Assembly (NCBI GenBank): GCA_963725145.1
Contig: CAVRXL010000008.1
Coordinates: 1-64,000 of the forward strand
Origin: DATAEE01 sp963725145
GTDB lineage: Bacteria; Acidobacteriota; Vicinamibacteria; Vicinamibacterales; 2-12-FULL-66-21
Direction: 5' to 3'
Length of the DNA stretch: 64,000 bases
Made by a program: the position numbers and the translations under genes. Shown here in pieces: positions 58,801 to 64,000 of this stretch. The first letter of the stretch is position 1; each line of letters starts with the position of its first letter. Below the pieces are notes generated by a model that did no database searches, was not told the DNA's origin, and worked only from the letters and a program-made list of their open reading frames with translations.

Positions 58801-59038
58801 CGGGTGAGAAGCGCGGAAACGCGTCTCGCCCGATGTGCGCCGTGAGGCGCGCAGGCTGGCTGCCGTCGGCGTTCGCGATCCAGATGTCGCCGTGGTACGA
58901 GAACACGAGGCGCCCGTTCGCCGCGTGCGGATATCGCGCGAACTTGATCGGCTCGGCCGACGCGTCGCCCGGCGCGAGCGCCGGACCGGTGACCAGAAAC
59001 GCGAACGCCAGGATGCTGCGGAAACGGAGCGTGATCAT
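55769..59038 (-). CDS. tricorn-like S41 peptidase, N-terminal frame of a frameshifted gene
   Basis: The frame encodes 1089 residues, but only about the first 914 (down to about 56297) are native. They begin with a signal peptide (SILAFAFLVTGPALAPGDAS). WD40/PD40 blades follow (FSPDGTLVAFTSNRMGNDDV and others), then a C1-type helical domain (QQILDECWRVMKYRFYDEKM), a PDZ (VELKVGDVVTAIDGTPLKAG) and the first half of the S41 catalytic domain (VVVDIRFNGGGNIDQELLDI). A single extra base at 56296-56297 (ACCTGG context) shifts the frame, and the remaining 175 residues to 55769 are Arg-rich nonsense overlapping the kinase gene. The real 3' end is at 55834 in another frame. TATAAT and AGGAG precede the ATG. 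Confidence 0.85.
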   Translation of the reverse strand: MITLRFRSILAFAFLVTGPALAPGDASAEPIKFARYPHAANGRLVFSYHGDIWIANADGSQPARLTAHIGRDAFPRFSPDGTLVAFTSNRMGNDDVFVVPVGGGEPRQLTFNTINDTVLYWSPDGRRVIFATQRGTRTWGSPLYSVSVDGGLPEPLAMDAATTGMMKQDGSLVAFNRMGGSYWRKGYRGNRADDIWIQDVRTKKISQLTDTNPQEFRTHTTDVYPMWGADGMIYFSSERDGIFNIWKIAPGGASQPTQVTFHKADGVQFPSISPDGKSIAYENEFEVWTLAIPGGTPAKIGLNLEFDPKENLTSFVSTKNKADSFSPSHEGDYLAIDFHGEVFLVPTDAEVGEKAQVTASGWRDQGGLVSPDGRWVAYVSDESREQEVWTFDRTTGQRRKLSTHASFKELGAWSTDSKQVAYVGANRLFVGDAAAGSATEVAYNEAGGYQNVSFSPDGKWLLYGRRDEEMNADVHVLDLTAKREHNVTANPFTDTRPSILPDATRVVFLSDRDGGIVHLFVAPLERQREDPDDPLVRERLKKAKAPAAKEGAAPSPAPVLRVETDGIERRATQITRGEDPVTAYFLSADGKLVYFVSRDDKGPGLFSIGLDGKDRKRVADGQFAGLSASGDRKKVFYTQDGEIQQMELTGDKKKSKVAFDVTVKVDHRTEWQQILDECWRVMKYRFYDEKMHGRDWAAIKARYEPLLKYVGENQDVYDLANEMIGELNASHTGVNGPPTREMPAAYTARHPGFELEAAGGTCRISHIYRDGPADKEWVELKVGDVVTAIDGTPLKAGDNYWRALNHTLNEYVTITVAAAGAAPERKVRIKTVPSLTDIKYEEWVAKNREFVDRESKGQIAYLHIRAMNQPSLRKFQNEINQFWNKKGVVVDIRFNGGGNIDQELLDILERRPYQVLEQPVGRAHLGPPAASGDRRAEGDAHQPPIRLRQRGHAHGLPRPRPRPHRRQSDGRGSDRDRIVSVDQRGHDPDAGLARRDLRPDEAEQLRHQPRELRGRAGRLGREHARGRAERLRPRAEDRGGRGAPDDEGAQVAVHDGGRRWSAEGRFTMIGTGAYLTGPRYLSNQSSVSL
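55834..56226 (-). CDS. tricorn-like S41 peptidase, C-terminal fragment
   Basis: These 130 residues in the correct frame after the shift contain MLINHRSGSDSEVTPMGFRD (nucleophile Ser region of tricorn-type S41 proteases) and LGRIVGNPTAGGVIATGSFR. Joined to 59038-56297 by deleting one base they complete a protein of about 1067 residues. They are placed as a separate call because no continuous frame exists. Homology upstream of the ATG (WNNRWGARTWGRRPRQAIAG) confirms it is a continuation and not an independent gene. Confidence 0.85.
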   Translation of the reverse strand: MMLINHRSGSDSEVTPMGFRDLGLGRIVGNPTAGGVIATGSFRLINGGTIRTPGSLVVTYDPTKPNNYGINLENYGVAPDVWVENTPEDELNGFDRELKTAVDEALRMMKERKWQFTTEAEGGAPKGGSR

Positions 59039-59080
59039 AGCTGGCTCCTCGGTGAAACGTTCGTCGGAAAGAGGTGGGGG

Positions 59081-59108
59081 ATTATATGACAGGCGGATGG
59101 GCTATCAT
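59081..59108. promoter_or_regulatory. bidirectional promoter module ATTATA-N16-TATCAT (copy 2)
   Basis: TATAAT on the minus strand (59086-59081) serves the S41 gene, with ATGATA 16 bp upstream. TATCAT (59103-59108) serves the rhodanese fusion on the plus strand, with ATTATA 16 bp upstream and only 9 nt to its ATG. It matches 52199-52226 in hexamers and spacer length, and both are followed by CCG. Confidence 0.55.
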
Positions 59109-59117
59109 CCGGCCGCT

Positions 59118-61262
59118 ATGATCCCACGAGCCTTCCGCCTTCGCCTGGGCCTGATCGTCGGCCTGGCCAGCGCCGCCGTTGCCGGACCCCTCATCGCTCA
59201 GCGTGCCGCGCCGGCCGATCTACCTGCGAAGTACGCCAGGCCCGAGCTGCTCGTCGATACGGCGTGGCTCGCGGCGCACCTGCAGGATCCTGCCGTTCGC
59301 ATCGTGGACCTGCGGCCGCGCGGATATGAAGACGGTCACATCCCGGGCGCGGTCTATCTCCAGAACGCCGCAACCCGCGATCCCGGCCAGGCGCCCTCAT
59401 TTGTGCCTTCGCCCGCGGACTTCGAGCGGTCGATGGCGAGCGTCGGCATCACGAACGCGACCCGCGTGGTCGCGTACGACGACCGTGGCGGCGTCTACGC
59501 CGCGCGGTTGTGGTGGCTGCTGAACTACTACGGGCACTCCAACGTCGCGCTCCTCGACGGCGGCTGGACCAGGTGGACGCTGGACGGACGGCCGATTGAC
59601 AAGTCCCAAGCCCCAAGCCCCATGCCCCAGGCCCGTGGATTCACCGCCCGCCCGCAGCCGCACTGGCTCGCGACCGCGACAGACGTCGTCGCCGCAATCG
59701 GAAAACCGGGCGTGAAGATCGTCGATGCCCGCACGACCGGCGAGATCGAAGGCCGCGAGCTGCGCGGCGCGCGTCGCGGCGGCATCGTCCCGTCCGCGAT
59801 CCCGGTGTACTGGGAAGATGCCCTCAACCCCGACACGCGGGCGTTCAAATCGGCGCCGGCGCTCGCCCGGCTCTACCGGGATCGCGGCGTCCTGCCGGAG
59901 CATGACGTCATCGCGTACTGCCAGGTCGGCATGCGTGCCTCGCACGATCTCTTCGTGTTGCACCTGCTCGGATACGACAAGCTGAAGACGTATCTGGGCT
60001 CATGGGACGAGTGGGGGAATCGCGACGATCTGCCGATCGCCGCCGCCAACACGGCGAAAGCTTTCGTGGGGGCGCGGGTCATCAACGGACGCGGCACCCC
60101 GCCGCTCGACAACGCGACGCTCGTTGTCGAGAACGGCCGCCTGGCGGCGATTGGTCCCGCGGCATCGACGCCGGTGCCGGCCGGCGCGGAGCGGATCGAC
60201 GTCACGGGGCGGACGATCGTCCCGGGATTCATCAACGCGCACGGGCACGTCGGCGATACCCGCGGGTTGAAGGCGGCCGCCGAGTTCTACACGGAGGAAA
60301 ACCTGCGAGCCCAGCTCGGGCTCTACGCCAGGTACGGCGTTACGACCGTCGCGAGCCTCGGCGGCGATCGCGAAGCGGGGTTCGCGCTCCGCGATGCGCA
60401 GCGAACGGCCTCTTTCGATCTGGCGCGCCTGCTCGTCGCGGGGCCGGTCATCAGCGCGACGACGCCGGAGGAGGCCCGCGCGGAGGTCGACAAGGTCGCG
60501 GCCACCAAGCCGGACATCATCAAGATCCGTGTGGACGACAACCTCGGCACGGCGCCGAAGATGCCGATGGCCGCGGCGATCGCGGTGGTCGAGCAGGCGC
60601 ACAAGCACGGCCTGCGGGCCGCCGCGCACATCTTCTACCTGGACGATGCGAAGGCGCTGGCGCGCGCGGGCGTCGACATGCTCGCCCACAGCGTGCGGGA
60701 CAAGCCGGTTGACGACGAGCTCATCGGCCTTTTGAAGGCTCGGGATGCCTGCGTGTGTCCGACGCTGATGCGGGAAGTCTCGACCTTCGTCTACGGCAGC
60801 ACGCCCGACTTTTTCTCCGATCCGTTTTTCCTGCGGTCGGCCGACCCGAAGATCCTCGAGGAGCTCCGTGACGCGAAGCGGCAGGAGACTGTGCGCACGA
60901 GCCGCGCGGCCCAGGGCTATCTCAAGGCGCTGGACGTGGCAGCCGCCAACCTGAAACGGCTCGCGGACGCCGGGGTGCGGATTGCGTTCGGGACCGACAC
61001 CGGCCCGCCGGCGCGATTCCAGGGATTTTTCGAGCACGAAGAGCTGAGGCTCATGGTGGAAAAGGCCGGCCTCACGCCCATGCAGACGATCAAGGCGGCG
61101 ACGTCCGACGCGGCCGCGTGCCTGCAGGCAAAGGGCATCGGTGTGCTCGAGTCGGGCGCATGGGCGGACTTCATCGTGCTCGAGAAGAATCCCGCCGAGA
61201 ACATCACCAACACGCGATCGATCGAGTCCGTGTGGATAGCCGGGCGGCGGATCGCGCGGTGA
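59118..61262 (+). CDS. exported rhodanese (thiosulfate sulfurtransferase)-amidohydrolase fusion
   Basis: This 714-residue protein has a signal peptide (RAFRLRLGLIVGLASAAVAG). Residues 40-165 are a first rhodanese domain with DDR in place of the catalytic loop Cys. Residues 180-305 are a second, active-type rhodanese with Cys268 in YCQVGMRAS. Residues 314-714 are an amidohydrolase: VINGRGTPPLDNATLVVENG, GFINAHGHVGD (HxH), IIKIRVDDN with the probable Lys ligand, LAHSVRD and FGTDTGPPARF with the catalytic Asp. Rhodaneses move sulfane sulfur and the amidohydrolase cuts amides, so a periplasmic sulfur-containing substrate is a possible link (inferred). A Pro-rich insert near 162-172 comes from a short tandem repeat. 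The ATG is 9 nt after a TATCAT box. Confidence 0.82.
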   Translation: MIPRAFRLRLGLIVGLASAAVAGPLIAQRAAPADLPAKYARPELLVDTAWLAAHLQDPAVRIVDLRPRGYEDGHIPGAVYLQNAATRDPGQAPSFVPSPADFERSMASVGITNATRVVAYDDRGGVYAARLWWLLNYYGHSNVALLDGGWTRWTLDGRPIDKSQAPSPMPQARGFTARPQPHWLATATDVVAAIGKPGVKIVDARTTGEIEGRELRGARRGGIVPSAIPVYWEDALNPDTRAFKSAPALARLYRDRGVLPEHDVIAYCQVGMRASHDLFVLHLLGYDKLKTYLGSWDEWGNRDDLPIAAANTAKAFVGARVINGRGTPPLDNATLVVENGRLAAIGPAASTPVPAGAERIDVTGRTIVPGFINAHGHVGDTRGLKAAAEFYTEENLRAQLGLYARYGVTTVASLGGDREAGFALRDAQRTASFDLARLLVAGPVISATTPEEARAEVDKVAATKPDIIKIRVDDNLGTAPKMPMAAAIAVVEQAHKHGLRAAAHIFYLDDAKALARAGVDMLAHSVRDKPVDDELIGLLKARDACVCPTLMREVSTFVYGSTPDFFSDPFFLRSADPKILEELRDAKRQETVRTSRAAQGYLKALDVAAANLKRLADAGVRIAFGTDTGPPARFQGFFEHEELRLMVEKAGLTPMQTIKAATSDAAACLQAKGIGVLESGAWADFIVLEKNPAENITNTRSIESVWIAGRRIAR

Positions 61263-61306
61263 TGGGATCACGGAGGCCACCGGCCGCCGCCGGCTGCAAC
61301 CGGATG

Positions 61307-61762
61307 TTAGGCATCGCCCGCACGGGCGTCGAGGAAATTTAGCTTCTCCGCCCGTCTGGATAGCGCCAGCGAACCGCCGGCCGAGACTGCACTCAGCAGG
61401 GTGATGGGACCAATGATAGCGAGCATCAGTAGCCACGTCGGGAGATTGGTGGAGTTCGAGCCTGCAACGAACGGAACCATTCCCACCAACAGACCAGCCA
61501 CCGCCCCCAACGCGCCCACTCGCGTAAACGACAACTCATCGAATCGGCGGCGGCGCTCTGCAATCCAGATCACAACGGAAAAGACCACAGCGCTGAGGAA
61601 ACCCGGGTACGCTCCCGCCAATATCCACGGTTCATCCATGGACCCATCCGGATCCACGATCATCGATATCAGCAACGCAACCGGCACCCATACGACGGCC
61701 CAGGTCACGCCCATCAAGACGGCACCGCGGATGCGTCTCTGCCACTCCTTCATTGCTACCAT
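61307..61762 (-). CDS. hypothetical membrane protein
   Basis: This 151-residue protein has about four membrane helices: AVLMGVTWAVVWVPVALLIS, ILAGAYPGFLSAVVFSVVIW, ALGAVAGLLVGMVPFVAG and LLMLAIIGPITLLSAVSAGG. Short loops contain a basic cluster (IAERRRRFDELS). The start could be ATG 61762 or 61753. The upstream frame is open but adds no feature. No family recognised. It is convergent with the rhodanese fusion. Confidence 0.55.
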   Translation of the reverse strand: MVAMKEWQRRIRGAVLMGVTWAVVWVPVALLISMIVDPDGSMDEPWILAGAYPGFLSAVVFSVVIWIAERRRRFDELSFTRVGALGAVAGLLVGMVPFVAGSNSTNLPTWLLMLAIIGPITLLSAVSAGGSLALSRRAEKLNFLDARAGDA

Positions 61763-61927
61763 CCCTGTGCGACCGGACCCTCTAACAGCAAAAAGTGGTG
61801 TCAGCTCTGCACAACAAAGTACTCTCGACATACGTGCCTGTCAAGATGACTCACCGTGGCTAGCACGATGTCGGATGACATTCTGGCGAGGTATGAAGTG
61901 GTACGACCATCCAGCCACAGGTGAGCG

Positions 61928-62443
61928 ATGCGATTACCGCGAATCGAGATTCAGGAGGGTTCCGGGCTGCTGTGGAAGCTGGCGTGTGTACTGCTGCCTC
62001 GAGGCTTCCGCTTCGATCTCTACTGCGATGCTGCAAGGGAAGCCATGCGTCTAGCTCACGTTGCGGTGTTGGAATCCCGCAATCAGGTTCTGTCCCCTCC
62101 GCATCTGCTGGTCGGGATTCTCCGTGCGAGCCCAGGCACTGTCGAGCGGTTCATGTCACCCGACGCTTCGGCATCAGCGCTGGCAACAGAACTTCTGCAA
62201 GGAATCGCGAGCCACGAGCCAGTTGCCATGAGCGTAGAAGTGCCTTTTTCGCGCGAGGCGCGGCGCGTGCTCCGCACCGCGGGCGTGGAAGCCGCCCGCA
62301 GTGGTAATGCTGTCGGGCCCGAACACTTGCTACTCGGATTGCTGGGCGACGCAGGTGTCACGGGTGACCTCCTCCGGACCCACGGTGTGCGCGATCAGAG
62401 TGTCCGCAGTTATTTACAGACATCGAAGGACACAGCAAGATAG
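61928..62443 (+). CDS. stand-alone Clp N-domain (ClpC/ClpS-like) protein
   Basis: This 171-residue protein has two Clp_N repeats: DAAREAMRLAHVAVLESRNQ with LSPPHLLVGIL, and SREARRVLRTAGVEAARSGN with VGPEHLLLGLLGDAG. These are the substrate- and adaptor-binding domain of ClpA/ClpC without any ATPase. A hydrophobic/aromatic N-terminal 35 residues could be a weak membrane anchor. It ends 4 nt before a duplicated copy of the M50 gene start at 62448, suggesting the M50 gene once followed directly. It may deliver substrates to a Clp ATPase. Confidence 0.75.
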   Translation: MRLPRIEIQEGSGLLWKLACVLLPRGFRFDLYCDAAREAMRLAHVAVLESRNQVLSPPHLLVGILRASPGTVERFMSPDASASALATELLQGIASHEPVAMSVEVPFSREARRVLRTAGVEAARSGNAVGPEHLLLGLLGDAGVTGDLLRTHGVRDQSVRSYLQTSKDTAR

Positions 62444-62447
62444 CGCA

Positions 62448-62483
62448 ATGGATCTCGTCACGGGCCTGCTCTGGTTCCTCTCG
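62448..62483 (+). repeat. duplicated start of the M50 protease gene (decoy copy)
   Basis: ATGGATCTCGTCAC(G)GGCCTGC and the following CTCTGGTTCCTC match 62709-62744 except at one or two bases. In this copy the frame ends after 13 codons (MDLVTGLLWFLSA, then TGA). It lies 4 nt after the Clp-N stop and 261 bp before the real gene start. Confidence 0.85.
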
Positions 62484-62515
62484 GCATGAATCGCGCGCCG
62501 GAGGATAGCGCGTTA

Positions 62516-62663
62516 GGAGATAGCGGAGGCTCGGGAGGAAACGGAGATACAACGGAGGAACGGAGTCAGCGGAGACGAAACGGAGACGCTTTTGACTGAC
62601 TCCGTTGTGTCCCCGTTAATTCCGTTGCTCCGTTGTAACTCCGCTGGCTCCGTAGTCCTCCGT
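62516..62663. repeat. inverted CGGAG/CTCCG repeat element
   Basis: The left arm (62516-62587) carries repeated CGGAG units spaced 7-9 nt. The right arm (62600-62663) carries the complementary CTCCG units (AACTCCGCTGGCTCCGTAG, TCCTCCGTT). The arms can fold into one long imperfect stem around CTTTTGACTGA. It is a non-coding, MITE- or repeat-like element that sits between the decoy and real M50 starts. Confidence 0.75.
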
Positions 62664-62708
62664 TCACCCTCACGTGGATCTCGAACGTTGACATAGGATT
62701 GCTCCCGC

Positions 62709-63398
62709 ATGGATCTCGTCACTGGCCTGCTCTGGTTCCTCGCGTTCCTCTTCTCCACGACCGTGCACGAAGCGATGCATGCGTGGGCCGCGTGGCGCGG
62801 CGGCGATCCGACCGCGTATCACGGCGGTCAGGTGTCGCTGTCGCCGGTTCCGCACGTGCGGCGCGAGCCGATCGGCATGCTCGTCGTGCCGCTCATCACG
62901 GCGCTGACTCAAGGCTGGGCGCTGGGGTGGGCGAGCACGCCCTACGATCCCAACTGGGCCGCGCGATACCCGAATCGCGCCGCCATCATGGCGCTGGCGG
63001 GCCCGGTGGGGAACCTGCTCATCGCGGTCGCCGCGCTGATCCTGCTGCGGCTCGGCCTCGCCGTGGGTTGGTTCGTGCCGGCGCCGATCCTCAACCTGCA
63101 GCGGCTCGTGATCGCGCCGGGCGGCCTCGAAACGCTGTTCGGGACGCTGCTGTCGATCCTGCTCGTGCTGAACGTGCTCCTGGCCGCGTTCAACCTGATT
63201 CCGCTGCCGCCGCTCGACGGCGCGTCGGTCGCCGGCCTGTTTCTCCCCGGTTTCGCGAGGCAGATGCGCGAGTTCAGTCAGAACCCGATGTTCTCGTTGA
63301 TCGGCCTGCTCGTCGCCTGGCGCGTCTTCCCGCTCATCGTCCAGCCGCTTTTTTCTTTCGTGGTGTGGCTCGTGCACCCTGGCCTGCACTACGGCTAG
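62709..63398 (+). CDS. site-2 protease family (M50) membrane metallopeptidase
   Basis: This 229-residue membrane zinc protease has HEAMH at 20-24 (zinc ligands and Glu21) in the first helix and NLIPLPPLDG near 164-173 supplying the third ligand. GGQVSLSPVPHVRREPIGML and PNRAAIMALAGPVGNLLIAV are typical of the compact group without PDZ. It should cut substrates within the membrane, and in other bacteria M50 proteases release sigma factors or act in lipoprotein or cell-division control. Its first 36 bp are duplicated 261 bp upstream. No Shine-Dalgarno is obvious (GCTCCCGC ATG). Confidence 0.9.
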   Translation: MDLVTGLLWFLAFLFSTTVHEAMHAWAAWRGGDPTAYHGGQVSLSPVPHVRREPIGMLVVPLITALTQGWALGWASTPYDPNWAARYPNRAAIMALAGPVGNLLIAVAALILLRLGLAVGWFVPAPILNLQRLVIAPGGLETLFGTLLSILLVLNVLLAAFNLIPLPPLDGASVAGLFLPGFARQMREFSQNPMFSLIGLLVAWRVFPLIVQPLFSFVVWLVHPGLHYG

Positions 63399-63720
63399 GG
63401 CCGCGCGCGGCGATCCTCACCGCCCCCTCCGCCCAGCGCGTCAGCTCGTCCGCGCTTTCGACGACGCCGAGCGGGACTTGGTAGGACCGAAACGTTCCGC
63501 CGCGCCCTGGATAGGGATTGAACGGTTTCATCCCTGCCGCTTCATACGCGGGCCGTGTCACGTCATCGACCTTCAGAAACAGGATGTCGTTCCAGACGAG
63601 GCCGAAAAAGTGCGCGCCCGAGTACAGGCCCAGGCCTCCGAACATGGAACGCGACGTGACGTCCGCGACGCCGCTCAACTGATCGAGGATGAACTCGCGG
63701 AACGCGCGGCTGACGGGCAT
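63334..63720 (-). CDS. TfoX N-terminal domain protein
   Basis: This 128-residue protein has a TfoX/Sxy N-domain (FREFILDQLSGVADVTSRSM, MFGGLGLYSGAHFFGLVWND, ILFLKVDDVTRPAYEAAGMK) and a Lys/Arg/Gly-rich C-terminal tail (GQGARATPRKKKAAGR). In Enterobacteria and Vibrio the domain is part of a competence regulator, but most single-domain members have unknown roles. Its 3' end overlaps the convergent M50 gene by 65 bp. Confidence 0.85.
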   Translation of the reverse strand: MPVSRAFREFILDQLSGVADVTSRSMFGGLGLYSGAHFFGLVWNDILFLKVDDVTRPAYEAAGMKPFNPYPGRGGTFRSYQVPLGVVESADELTRWAEGAVRIAARGPSRSAGQGARATPRKKKAAGR

Positions 63721-63778
63721 TCAACCTCCGGCGCGGGCGCCAGTCTAATCCAGATGACGCTCCCTGGAGGGACAGGCC

Positions 63779-64000
63779 ATGCTCAGGACGGCAACGATAG
63801 CGATTCTGTCGATGACACTTCTGGCGCCGGTAGCTGCACGCGCGGACGCGCCGCAGCGGCCCGTGACGCGCGATCGGCTCGAAGACGTGCGCGATCGCCG
63901 CGAAAACAGGCGCGACCGTCGAGAGGACCTGCGCGATCGCAGGGAGAACCGGTGGGATGCGCGCCACCAGGGCGGACGCCGCGATCGGCGCGAGGATTTA
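63779..64000 (+). CDS. exported Arg/Asp-rich repeat protein (partial at window edge)
   Basis: The frame opens MLRTATIAILSMTLLAPVAA with a signal peptide ending near ARADA. It then continues as short charged repeats (RDRLEDVRDRRENRRDRRED, LRDRRENRW) to the window edge, and the stop is outside. TGGAGGGA lies 7 nt before the ATG. The RDRRE periodicity suggests a charged helix or coiled coil in the periplasm. Related short proteins of acidobacteria and proteobacteria are poorly characterised. It lies beyond the TfoX gene, divergent from it. Confidence 0.75.
   Translation, partial: MLRTATIAILSMTLLAPVAARADAPQRPVTRDRLEDVRDRRENRRDRREDLRDRRENRWDARHQGGRRDRREDL

Noticed and set aside
60000..61436. Minus-strand 478-codon frame opposite the rhodanese-amidohydrolase gene
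   Set aside because: Shadow frame. Its composition is Arg-rich and no motif or ribosome site is visible.

Overview
This is a high-GC window with a complete rRNA operon at its left edge (16S, tRNA-Ile, tRNA-Ala, 23S, 5S). It is followed by about 45 protein genes, densely packed on both strands. The 16S sequence together with the gene content points to an Acidobacteriota lineage, most likely Vicinamibacteria (subgroup 6). The relevant gene content is Hanks-type kinases carrying beta-propeller tails, many exported amidohydrolases and peptidases, bacillithiol genes, a bactofilin and a two-membrane envelope with RND efflux. This placement is an inference, since no database search was possible. No phage, integrase, transposase, CRISPR array or defence locus was recognised. 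The accessory signal lies in fused proteins, small palindromic and tandem repeats, and promoter architecture.

Layout. 1-5653: rRNA operon with boxA-like motifs, a 23S processing stem, hairpins built directly onto the 3' ends of both spacer tRNAs, and a strong terminator. 5687-10593 (-): a copper-radical (galactose-oxidase type) secreted oxidase translationally coupled to a Tat-signal aminotransferase. 10758-12142 (-): an exported amidohydrolase with a serine-hydrolase relic at its 3' end. 12298-13791 (+): bactofilin and a BON-domain protein. 13855-15993 (-): an RnfD-like membrane module fused in frame to a DUF2330 protein. 16072-17975 (-): bshB1-bshA for bacillithiol. 18156-23645: a small cytochrome-like protein, a Cys-rich unknown, an ACMSD-type amidohydrolase, an M14 peptidase and a VOC protein. 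23674-33229: a receptor kinase, two S9 peptidases, an amidohydrolase, a TIGR02147-like regulator, a VOC protein and a PP2C phosphatase. 33326-37548 (+): an RND efflux adaptor and a frameshifted permease. 37723-43510: a double VOC protein, a PQQ-like propeller protein, a PagL-like deacylase, a probable outer-membrane protein and an amidohydrolase. 43485-46710: peroxiredoxin, CorA, Fpg and a SnoaL-like protein. 46764-49401 (-): an exported alanine racemase, ACT and polysaccharide deacetylase operon. 49508-55820: a second receptor kinase, an unknown exported protein and a kinase/FGE-like/hydrolase triple fusion. 55769-61262: a frameshifted tricorn-like S41 protease divergent from a rhodanese-amidohydrolase fusion. 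61307-64000: a membrane protein, a Clp N-domain protein, an M50 protease, a TfoX-N protein and the start of an Arg/Asp-rich exported protein.

The genes suggest a scavenging heterotroph. M14, S9 and S41 peptidases and five exported amidohydrolases degrade peptides and related amides outside the cytoplasm. Three Hanks kinases with extracytoplasmic sensor or enzyme domains and one PP2C phosphatase provide Ser/Thr signalling. Bacillithiol, peroxiredoxin and Fpg handle oxidative damage.

The most noteworthy items are: the kinase-TM-SUMF1-alpha/beta hydrolase protein; the rhodanese-amidohydrolase fusion; a recurring divergent promoter module (ATTATA-N16-TATCAT) found twice; -10 boxes placed 6-9 nt before start codons, which suggests leaderless transcripts; the tRNA-trailer hairpins; and an inverted-repeat element that separates a Clp-N gene from an M50 protease and is flanked by a duplicated gene start. 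Two large genes (RND permease and S41 protease) each carry a single-base frameshift, which may be assembly error.
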